From contig SKZA01000378.1 of assembly GCA_007127595.1 (NCBI GenBank), positions 1 through 7,421 of the forward strand: a stretch of 7,421 bases of DNA, read 5' to 3'. The notes below the pieces were generated by a model. That model was not told the origin of the DNA. It was given only the letters and a program-made list of their open reading frames with translations, and did not search any database. Below, one piece after another: positions 1-6,759 of the stretch (position 1 is its first letter; each line of letters begins with the position of its first letter). The translations under genes and the position numbers were made by a program. Origin of the DNA: Kiritimatiellia bacterium (lineage in GTDB: Bacteria; Verrucomicrobiota; Kiritimatiellia; SLAD01).

Positions 1-3000
1 CGACAGAAAGCCATGACGCATTGGTGGCAACGGAATAGGAGAGGGCGGATTCGCCCGCGTTACTGATGACCAGCGACTGCGGCGGCGGCGGGAAACTGCC
101 CGCGATATACTGGAACGTCAACGATCCCGGATCGACGTCGATGATGCCCGGATCGGCAAACGTCTGGTCCGGATTCGGTTCGCCCGGAGTGGGCGGTGAA
201 ACGGTCGCCCAATCAAAATGATCGGACTGCGATCCGATACCGGTCAAGGCAACGGCATTGGTCATGGGCGGGAACGCATCTTCGTCCTGAACGGGTATGT
301 TGTTATACCCTTGCGCAAAGCCGCCATAGGACCACGCGTCTTCGACCTGCCCCAGTTCGTTCAGGAGCAATACCGCCCCGATGGGCAGCACGTGTAGATA
401 GTTGGTCAGCGTGATATCGCGCGGCGGAGAATCGATGTCTTCGCCCGCGAAGACGAAGAAGCCGAACCCGATATCGTCGTATTCTGCAATCAAGGTGTCC
501 GCGGGGACGGTATATTCGGCATGCATGGGCTGCGCGGGATCGCCGCCATCGCGAATTTCCAGGCGCCAACCGCTGATGTCTGCATCGGCCACGCCCGCCA
601 ATTCGATAAATTCCTTGTTGAAGAAGTTGAACGACTCATCAGCCCAATTCACGTAATCGATTTCGTTGATCCATACGGAGCCCGGACGATTGCGCGGGAT
701 CTGGTAGAAGGCCGGGTCGGTTTCGCCGGGCGCGGGATAGAACACCGTGCCGGACTGTCCGCCGGGCCCGCTGAAGTTCGCTTCCATATAGTATTGCACC
801 AGCGTGCCGACCGGCTGTTGCGGGATGTTGTTGGTGATACGCCATTCGCCGGCATCGAGCACCATGGTTTCAGCGGTCCATGCGCCCGAGGTGCCGACGC
901 GATAGTACGAGGTGATCGAAATGCTCGACGCGCCGAATTGCGGAATGGCCGACGCGAAGAGCGTGACTTCGTCATCGATGTACGGGCGGTTGGGCTCGTG
1001 CCGGCCGGTCAGTAATACGTTCGGCGGAGGTTGCGGTTGCGGGACGGAAATATTGTCCACCAGCAGGCGGGTGTTTGCGTTTCCGGCATGCTGTACGATG
1101 CGCATGTAGTGCGCGTTCGGATTGCCGATAAACAGGCTGAAGCTCTCGTAATGCGTATTCTGCACGCCGGTGACCGTGGCCTCGGTATCCCAGGTTTCGC
1201 CGTCTTCAGATGTCTGCACCCGGAAGCCGACATTCTGATCGTTGGGCCATGCGCGATACACAAATTCGATCGCGCCGATCCCGTCACGGAAGAAGTGGGA
1301 TGTGATGGCGGGGTTGGGACCGCCTGAAGGCCGACGCAGGCGGGCGACCTGCCCTTCGAACGCATTCTGCCCGTCAACAATGTGATCGCCGGTAAGTGTC
1401 CAGAATTGGTGCTGCGAGAAGTCGGGCGCATAACTTCCTTTGGTCGGCCAGGAATTGAAGTTTTGCGAGCGGAACTCGATGGGGTTGCCGATCATGACCT
1501 CGTCGAGCATCAGGATTTGAGGTAAATCATCGTCTTCCGGTGGCAAGCCAGTGATCAGCAGGTCGTCAAAGGCCACGTTGCCGAGGTCTTTCGTGTACTG
1601 GAATTGGAAGCGCGTCATGTTCGTGGAGACGTCGAACGAGCGGATTTCACCGCCGGACGCACCGCTGAACGAGGTGATGTCCTCTATGGTGACCCATTGC
1701 CCGTTTTCCCAACCGCGCACATGGAATGTGGAGCCGCCGCCGGTACTGTTGCCGCGGATCATGAACTGGATGTTGGTAGGATTCACCACGTCCGGCGTGA
1801 TGACAAAGGAGTTGCCTGCGTTGTTCGCAAACTGCAAGCTGGGCGGCCCGCTTTCGCCGGAGCTGGCGTTGGAGTTGTATTGACCGATTTGATTGAACGT
1901 CCAGCCCGGCGGCGCTTGCGAGCCCCCATCGAAAGGTTCGTACAGCAGGACCGCGCCACCTTCGGATTCGCTTTCCTCAATCAGGTTTCGAATGCGAATG
2001 TAGTGCGGCTCGGTTTCATAGAAGAATCTGCTGTATTCCTGCCACGACGTTTCGAAGATGCCTTCCACGCGGTCGAGTTCCACCCAGTCATCCCCATCCT
2101 CGGATGCTTCAAGGGCGAAGCCGACGGTGTTCAGACCATTGGTGCCGCGCCGGTAGAAGAAGCTGATGGGGCCGTATCCGTTGTTGAACGACGGGGCTTG
2201 GAGATAGTTCGGATTGCCTTCGGCGCCGAATATCTGCGCGGCCTTACCGGCTTTGGCGAAGGCTTCAGCGACCATGCCGGTGCATACGTGCCAGCTCAAA
2301 AAGGTATGGCAGCCCGGCGTCTCGCCGGCGATCGGCCAGGTATCGAAGTTCATGAAGCGCGGCGCCGTTTCAGGGAAACCGACCTCGATATCATCGATAA
2401 TGAGCCGGTTGGTGCTGGATCCGGTGTGTTGGATACGGATGTAACGCGCGACGTTATCGAATTCGAATGCGTCATACCGAACGTGATCGATGGTGAAGAT
2501 GTTATTGACCTCCGCAATGGTCGTCCAGAAATCGCCGAGCTGGGATTTCTGCACGCGGAAACTCACGGGCTCTTCCGGTCCCTCTTCGGGATCGCCGGTA
2601 AATCCATGGCGATAATAAAAGGTGACCGTCCCGATACCGCCTTGCAGGCGCGGACTGCGGACGAAACCGCCGAGGTTGGTGTCGCCGCCGGGGTTGGCGA
2701 GGCTCGCGGCCAGGCCTGACCGGGCCAATTGCGTGGTGTAGATGCCGTCCACAACGGTGGATACCATCTTCCCCGTATTCACTCGCCAGCCGGCCAACAG
2801 GTAATTCCCGTCGATCTCGGCGCCAAACCAATCATTGAAATCCTGTGTGCGGCTGGATGAGACCGCTTCAAGACGCGCGTTGTCGAAGACGAACACGCCG
2901 GACGGACCGGTGCCGGCGGCAAAGACGACAAATCGGCCCCACGCCGCTTTCGGCGGCGCTACGCCACTGATCGTCTGATTTTGCCAGTCGTTGGTAACGG

Positions 3001-3775
3001 ATCCGAGGTCGAGCACGTGTTCGCTCAGCGTGTTCCCGTTGAAGTCGAAGAACTCCAATTTCAGCGCCTGTTCCGCGGCGGTCCATTGGTTCGGGGCCCC
3101 TTCGGCATAGAAATAGGCGCTTGCCTCATATGTCACGCCGGGTTCCACAGGAGCCTCCTGCCACCATGCACCGGAGTTGCCCTCGCCCGCCCATGTTCCG
3201 AGAATGGCCGCAATCCAGTCACCAAACGGGGAGGGGCCCGGCGGCGCCCAGTCCACCCGGCGCGCCGCGCCCGCGACGTTGCCGTGTGCGTTCGGGTTTC
3301 CCATTTCCCAATGGCGCGCGCGCTCGGCATTGGAGCCGGCGGTTTCGAAACGACCATTGAAAAGCAGATTCGTGAAGGTCTGGTTCATGGCCATGACGCT
3401 GTATCGAAGCGTCTGGTCGTTGAACGTGAAGCGAACGACGGTGTTGGTGTCGAGATCGAAACGGATGTTGCCTGAATCCGCTACGCCTACCCCGGCTTGG
3501 GGCAGGGATTGATGCGGGTAGGAGGGGATCCCCCAATTGTTGACGAAGCCCGGAGTCGTGAACTTGAATTCATGTTCGCCGGGGGGGAGTTGGATGTCGC
3601 CCCGCCAGATATAATCATCCACAAGCTGCAGGTTTGAGGCTGCCGAGTTCCACCCATTGAAGGTGCCGGCCACGCCGACTTGTGGAAAGGTGGATTCCTT
3701 GGCCTGTCCGGCCGCGCCCCAAAGGAGCAGTGCCGGGCACAGAATACATAGCAGTATAAGGCGATATAAGCGCAT
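1..3775 (-). CDS. Giant multidomain secreted/surface protein with glycan-binding-like, jelly-roll, LTD and BACON-like domains (partial, 3' end outside window)
   Basis: An uninterrupted frame of 1258 codons from ATG at 3775 to the window edge; the stop lies outside. Residues 1-25 are a Sec signal peptide (MRLYRLILLC... ending AAGQA, cut before KES) with no lipobox. Domains in order: about 33-125, an E-set domain of the CBM48/X25 starch-binding type (VAGTFNGW, GEHEFKF, NNWG, SGNIRF); about 136-303, a CBM4/9-like jelly roll (NLLFNGRFE ... GVFVFDNARLEAV); about 311-461, 465-605 and 755-913, three related modules carrying [FY]xYR, SxDGxxW and YIRI-type motifs; about 608-742, a MAM or choice-of-anchor-J-like module (LLYEPFDGG..PPGWT ... 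FDDLLITG); about 913-1030, an Ig/Fn3-like segment; about 1031-1195, a lamin-tail domain (VWINEID ... KEFIEL ... DISGWRLEI); from about 1206, a BACON-like domain (PGSLTFQY ... SLVISNAG ... ATNASWLSV). No catalytic domain is seen in this part. Likely role: extracellular adhesion or glycan binding. The downstream end may hold an enzyme or a cell-surface anchor. No other in-frame ATG, GTG or TTG lies between the upstream stop at 3839-3841 and 3775, so the start is firm despite the lack of a clear Shine-Dalgarno. Confidence 0.85.
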   Translation of the reverse strand, partial: MRLYRLILLCILCPALLLWGAAGQAKESTFPQVGVAGTFNGWNSAASNLQLVDDYIWRGDIQLPPGEHEFKFTTPGFVNNWGIPSYPHQSLPQAGVGVADSGNIRFDLDTNTVVRFTFNDQTLRYSVMAMNQTFTNLLFNGRFETAGSNAERARHWEMGNPNAHGNVAGAARRVDWAPPGPSPFGDWIAAILGTWAGEGNSGAWWQEAPVEPGVTYEASAYFYAEGAPNQWTAAEQALKLEFFDFNGNTLSEHVLDLGSVTNDWQNQTISGVAPPKAAWGRFVVFAAGTGPSGVFVFDNARLEAVSSSRTQDFNDWFGAEIDGNYLLAGWRVNTGKMVSTVVDGIYTTQLARSGLAASLANPGGDTNLGGFVRSPRLQGGIGTVTFYYRHGFTGDPEEGPEEPVSFRVQKSQLGDFWTTIAEVNNIFTIDHVRYDAFEFDNVARYIRIQHTGSSTNRLIIDDIEVGFPETAPRFMNFDTWPIAGETPGCHTFLSWHVCTGMVAEAFAKAGKAAQIFGAEGNPNYLQAPSFNNGYGPISFFYRRGTNGLNTVGFALEASEDGDDWVELDRVEGIFETSWQEYSRFFYETEPHYIRIRNLIEESESEGGAVLLYEPFDGGSQAPPGWTFNQIGQYNSNASSGESGPPSLQFANNAGNSFVITPDVVNPTNIQFMIRGNSTGGGSTFHVRGWENGQWVTIEDITSFSGASGGEIRSFDVSTNMTRFQFQYTKDLGNVAFDDLLITGLPPEDDDLPQILMLDEVMIGNPIEFRSQNFNSWPTKGSYAPDFSQHQFWTLTGDHIVDGQNAFEGQVARLRRPSGGPNPAITSHFFRDGIGAIEFVYRAWPNDQNVGFRVQTSEDGETWDTEATVTGVQNTHYESFSLFIGNPNAHYMRIVQHAGNANTRLLVDNISVPQPQPPPNVLLTGRHEPNRPYIDDEVTLFASAIPQFGASSISITSYYRVGTSGAWTAETMVLDAGEWRITNNIPQQPVGTLVQYYMEANFSGPGGQSGTVFYPAPGETDPAFYQIPRNRPGSVWINEIDYVNWADESFNFFNKEFIELAGVADADISGWRLEIRDGGDPAQPMHAEYTVPADTLIAEYDDIGFGFFVFAGEDIDSPPRDITLTNYLHVLPIGAVLLLNELGQVEDAWSYGGFAQGYNNIPVQDEDAFPPMTNAVALTGIGSQSDHFDWATVSPPTPGEPNPDQTFADPGIIDVDPGSLTFQYIAGSFPPPPQSLVISNAGESALSYSVATNASWLSV

Positions 3776-3812
3776 GGAAATGGCCTGAGTTAGACTCTTT
3801 TTGTCACTGATA

Positions 3813-3842
3813 AGGATACCCCGTTCGGGGCATAGGTGTCAA
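3813..3842 (-). promoter_or_regulatory. Sigma70-type promoter of the giant surface-protein gene
   Basis: On the minus strand a perfect -35 box TTGACA (3842-3837) is followed by 18 bases and then TATCCT (3818-3813), a 4 of 6 match to the -10 consensus. Transcription would begin near 3806, leaving a leader of about 30 bases before ATG 3775. The leader has no recognisable Shine-Dalgarno close to the start; only AAAAAGAG occurs, about 20 bases upstream. The promoter suggests that the gene is transcribed separately from the pseudopilin-like genes. Confidence 0.6.
3819..3830. promoter_or_regulatory. Palindrome in the promoter spacer (possible operator)
   Basis: CCCCGTTCGGGG is an inverted repeat with 5-base arms (CCCCG/CGGGG) around TT. 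It lies between the -35 and -10 boxes and abuts the -10 box. Such a position would let a bound protein block or reshape the promoter. It is short, so chance in a GC-rich genome cannot be excluded. Confidence 0.3.
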
Positions 3843-3932
3843 AGCGTTACAATGGTTCCCTGCCTACCCATCTTCCGCAGCCCGCTTGGGGGTTGAAGAA
3901 TGTGCTTCTGGTGGAGTCGCTGCTTGCCCGCC

Positions 3933-3958
3933 CGGAAGTACGCGCTTCGCTTGACTTC
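3933..3958. repeat. Copy 1 of the 26-base hairpin repeat, outside the large element
   Basis: This 26-base stretch is identical to 4159-4184. Its arms pair as GGAAGT/ACTTC plus flanking CCC/GGG (3931-3933 with 3960-3962), with one mismatch at G3934/A3959. The flanks differ from those of the other copy, so the hairpin seems to be a repeat unit in its own right rather than the edge of a larger duplication. Confidence 0.65.
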
Positions 3959-4158
3959 AGGGCCCGCCTCCGGCCATGCGCGTTAACTTAAGACTTTTCG
4001 TGCTTATTGACTGGGAAAGCAATTTGGAGTGCGGTGACAACCCCGACGTCCGACCACGCAGTGGGTCGGGAAGTCGGGGGCGGCACCGCTTTGTCATGAG
4101 GCGACAAGGCCTCCGTAGGAGGACGCGGCGCCGTATCCGGCTGTCGCGGCGTGGCGCT

Positions 4159-4186
4159 CGGAAGTACGCGCTTCGCTTGACTTCCG
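4159..4186. repeat. Central hairpin of the element, copy 2 of a 26-base repeat
   Basis: Perfect 7-base arms CGGAAGT (4159-4165) and ACTTCCG (4180-4186) enclose a 14-base loop that itself contains GCG-CTT-CGC. The first 26 bases (4159-4184) are identical and in the same orientation to 3933-3958. Confidence 0.65.
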
Positions 4187-4201
4187 GGCAGGCTCGAAGA
4201 C

Positions 4202-4238
4202 TCGCTTCCCGCCGCTGTTCAATCCGTCTTCGCTTCCC
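4202..4238. repeat. Short direct repeat inside the element
   Basis: TCGCTTCCC occurs at 4202-4210 and again at 4230-4238, 28 bases apart, in the right half of the element. GAAGAC/GTCTTC (4196-4201 with 4226-4231) forms a further inverted pair around the first copy. It is too short to carry weight alone but shows that the interior is made of reiterated motifs. Confidence 0.35.
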
Positions 4239-4440
4239 TGCGCCGAGACAAGAGCGGCGTCGCCTCACCCGACACGCTGTGCGGTCGGGTTCGTTGCCGC
4301 CGCACTCCATATCAGACATCACGAAGGAATATGTAAATGATGCGGCTTAAGAAACGCGTATGGCCTCTGACGGACGCCCTCGTCGGCGCATCGTGAGACA
4401 GGTTCATCACGCTCTGATCGCTCGCTTGACGGGCGGCGCA

Positions 4441-6759
4441 TCAATCCTCTTCCAGGAGCCAGTTGAATGTGCGGATGATGGTTTGCTGCGGGCCGTTCAG
4501 CGTGGGCCGATAAGGATCGCGCCATACAACGGCGACGGCCCGTTGCTCGGCCGCCACATAATCATCCAACGATTCGCCCGACGGTATGTCGTCAGGCGTC
4601 AGGCCAACCGGTAATGTGCGCGTGGCGAGAAATACCGTGTACAGGGTGTCCCGCGTGCCCAGCGTGCCCATGCTGTTGCGGATCGGGCTTTCCGCAATGA
4701 ACTTGTTGTTGTCGGCCGGCCCAAGACCAAGAATGGAGCCGATCTGGGACGTGTCGAGGGCATTGACGAGATCGGACATATTCATGGCGAAGTCCGTGCT
4801 GGTGTCCAGGTTGCCAAAGGCTTCATATATCAAGCCGGCGATTGCGCCGGCCTGGTCGCGCGTAACGGTGGTGCCGATCCCGCCCATGCCCGGCCACTCT
4901 TCTCGCGGCGCGCCAAAGATGGCCGCGCGGACGACATTGGTGAACGGGCTGTTGATGTTCGCCTTTCCGCGGCGTTGCGGATTGGTGGCCGTGCTCAGCC
5001 GGTCGATGATGCGTGCGGATTGGTTCGGGTCCGGTCCAATCAGGCGGGCGGTGCGCCAGGGTTGAAACGGGTCGGCGGGGTTCCCGCTGTACGGCAGATA
5101 GCTGACTTCCCCGGCATTGATGAATTCGCGCTGGGCGACATACATGAGGCCGACCTCGTCATCTTCCGAGAATTGACCCATACCCGCGTTCATGCCACCG
5201 AGGGTCTCGGCTTGCGGCCGCCATTGACCTGATGCGCTTGAGGCGGCGTTGGCGGTGTCCCAGTTGAATCGAGGATCATCTGTAGAGTAGGCCCGTACTT
5301 GCCCCACGCTGACGGGTGAGTCGTATGCGGGAAAAGGAAAGGTTGGGGGCATGGAAAATTGAAAAGTATTTGCAGGCCAAGGCCCGTTTACTTGGTTGAC
5401 CACGCTGCCATCTGATGTCAATTCAACGGCGAGATTGCCCGACAAGGTGACTTGCATGAGTAGTCCTTCAGGCCAGGGGGAGGCCGGCATGCTGGACTCG
5501 AAGATGAAACGCGTCACGCGAAAGTCGTTTTCGGAATGCGGCCCTTCCGGGTCTTGCTCCACATTGATCAGCTCGAAATTGCCCAAATCGCCGTAGATAG
5601 GGGGGCCGACCAGGGCTGTCAGGGTATCTTCCGAGTACGTGACCTCCACCGTTGCATACTCCGTTTGCGCGTCGAAAGGGAACCAGGTTTCTACGGAGAG
5701 GTGGACCTGCATGGCAATAATGTCGGGGTCGCCGAATTCCGCAGGTTGCCGCCGCTCAACGACATTGCTCATCACGACTTCGTTGATCATGGGGACGCGC
5801 TTGAAGCTGAGGCCGCCGGGATTCTGCGGGACATAGGATTCGTCGGCGAAGTCGTGCAGGAGATTCACGAACGTCTGGGCGTCCGCTTGTGAGTCGAATA
5901 GGGCGGGCGTCTCCATCAGGACGGACACGATGTCGTCGTGTTCCCAAAAATTCGGGTCGCCCCCGATCAAGGCTTTTGGATTGGCGATGGCTTGTCCGGC
6001 CTGTTCGATGGCATAACTGGTGTCCGGGAATCGGGAAAAGATGTGGAAATGGTCCACATAGTTAGCGCCGGTCGTAAAGGGTGGAGATTCAGTCATGGAG
6101 ACGAGGTTGGGACTGCCGGCGTTTGCCGCGTTCCACGTACCGAGCGCGAACAGTTCCGGCACCGTCTCGAACCGTATGAAGTAGTCATCGCGCCAAGAGC
6201 GAAGACTTCCTGATCCCACCTCGCCGCTATCAAAGATGTAATCGCTGAACTGGATTTCCCCGGGACTTCCGCCGTAAGCGCGGTCTTCCTTGTCAATATG
6301 ATTGGCGTCCAGCAGTCCGGACATATTGACGATCATGTAGGCATATTGCCCGTGAAAATTTCCCTGAGGATCGAGCATATCCTGCCACCGCATTTCGTCC
6401 CCGGCGTTTGCGGCGGGGCGCAGCGCGCCGGGTACGTAGTCAATGCCTCTCGCCGCCATGAAACTGCCAGCGGACAGGTCGCCGCCCGACGGCGTATGGA
6501 CGAGCCAGTTGGGATAAAAGCCGGGGGCGGCGTTGGGCAGGTGGTCGGTCATGACGCGCGTCAGCGCTCCATCCATGATCGTGCGCGCACGCACGACATC
6601 GACGAAGGCGTTTGCCGCGAGGCGTTCCGTGCGCATGGAGATGGCAAAGGCCACGCCCAACAGGACGATGACGGACAGCATGCCGAGGACGACCACAAGC
6701 GCAATGCCTGAACGGGAGGCAAGAGGTTGAGACGGCGTTGGGGTGTTATGGCAGGTCAT
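4441..6759 (-). CDS. Large GspK-like general secretion pathway / pilus-associated protein
   Basis: A complete 772-residue protein. Residues 16-41 hold the class III signal: basic R16, then S-G18, then a hydrophobic helix starting IALVVVLGMLSV. Prepilin peptidase would cut after G18. The mature protein has Val, not Glu, at position 5, as is usual for GspK. Two GspK-like signatures follow: MIVNMSGLLDANHID near 144-158 (compare the 'DESGKINLN' element) and KANINSPFTNVVRAAIFGA near 598-616 (compare 'NLNTA..VL'). MINEVVMSN lies near 325-333. Residues of about 335-480 form a beta-rich insertion (VHLSVETWFPFDA), and the C-terminus ends AVVWRDPYRP...TFNWLLEED. GspK of model proteobacteria is only about 300-350 residues, so this is more than twice as long, resembling long pseudopilin-like proteins of Verrucomicrobia-type bacteria. 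The start is supported by the TAATG overlap with the upstream GspJ-like gene and by a purine-rich AGAAGGA 11 bases upstream. Expected location is the inner membrane with a periplasmic body. The pseudopilin-family call is good; GspK identity is moderate. Confidence 0.75.
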   Translation of the reverse strand: MTCHNTPTPSQPLASRSGIALVVVLGMLSVIVLLGVAFAISMRTERLAANAFVDVVRARTIMDGALTRVMTDHLPNAAPGFYPNWLVHTPSGGDLSAGSFMAARGIDYVPGALRPAANAGDEMRWQDMLDPQGNFHGQYAYMIVNMSGLLDANHIDKEDRAYGGSPGEIQFSDYIFDSGEVGSGSLRSWRDDYFIRFETVPELFALGTWNAANAGSPNLVSMTESPPFTTGANYVDHFHIFSRFPDTSYAIEQAGQAIANPKALIGGDPNFWEHDDIVSVLMETPALFDSQADAQTFVNLLHDFADESYVPQNPGGLSFKRVPMINEVVMSNVVERRQPAEFGDPDIIAMQVHLSVETWFPFDAQTEYATVEVTYSEDTLTALVGPPIYGDLGNFELINVEQDPEGPHSENDFRVTRFIFESSMPASPWPEGLLMQVTLSGNLAVELTSDGSVVNQVNGPWPANTFQFSMPPTFPFPAYDSPVSVGQVRAYSTDDPRFNWDTANAASSASGQWRPQAETLGGMNAGMGQFSEDDEVGLMYVAQREFINAGEVSYLPYSGNPADPFQPWRTARLIGPDPNQSARIIDRLSTATNPQRRGKANINSPFTNVVRAAIFGAPREEWPGMGGIGTTVTRDQAGAIAGLIYEAFGNLDTSTDFAMNMSDLVNALDTSQIGSILGLGPADNNKFIAESPIRNSMGTLGTRDTLYTVFLATRTLPVGLTPDDIPSGESLDDYVAAEQRAVAVVWRDPYRPTLNGPQQTIIRTFNWLLEED

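Larger units (their letters stand above)
4025..4309. repeat. MITE/REPIN-like palindromic element with terminal inverted repeats
   Basis: The ends are 17-base inverted repeats with 15 matches: 4025-4041 begins TGGAGTGCGG, and 4293-4309 is its imperfect complement ending CCGCACTCCA. Each end can also fold into a two-tier hairpin. Left: GCGGTG/CACCGC (4031-4036 with 4084-4089) outside CCCCGAC/GTCGGGG (4041-4047 with 4073-4079) and CCGACC/GGTCGG (4050-4055 with 4064-4069). Right: GCGGCG/CGCCGC (4254-4259 with 4298-4303) outside ACCCGAC/GTCGGGT (4267-4273 with 4284-4290). Smaller stems lie inside at 4091-4107 (TTGTC/GACAA), 4110-4122 (CCTCC/GGAGG) and 4159-4186. The element carries no transposase gene, and no target-site duplication is evident at the ends I chose. 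A non-autonomous mobile or dispersed intergenic repeat is the best reading; copy number elsewhere cannot be judged from one window. Confidence 0.6.
3776..4440. other. 665-base intergenic region without a supported gene
   Basis: Between the stop of the GspK-like gene and the start of the giant surface-protein gene I see no credible coding sequence. The open frames here are Arg-rich, run through palindromic DNA on both strands, and resemble no family I know. The region holds the inverted-repeat element at 4025-4309, an extra copy of its central hairpin at 3933-3958, and the promoter of the following gene. I found no hairpin followed by a T-run behind the GspK-like stop, so no intrinsic terminator is annotated; 4310-4440 contains nothing I recognise. 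Confidence 0.7.

Noticed and set aside
1604..2719. A 371-codon open frame on the plus strand
   Set aside because: It lies wholly antisense to the giant gene, whose translation shows clear domains and a signal peptide. Its own product resembles no family and is a by-product of high GC coding on the other strand.
4041..4079. The strong hairpin as a rho-independent terminator
   Set aside because: No run of T follows the stem on either strand, and it lies about 360 bases beyond the stop of the upstream gene.
3933..4184. CRISPR array
   Set aside because: There are only two copies of the repeat, 200 bases apart, without regular spacers or cas genes.
3957..4350. Open frames of 121 codons (minus, 3957-4322) and 124 codons (plus, 3976-4350)
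   Set aside because: Both run through the palindromic element, are extremely Arg-rich, and mirror each other because of the inverted repeats. No ribosome-binding site or family pattern supports either.
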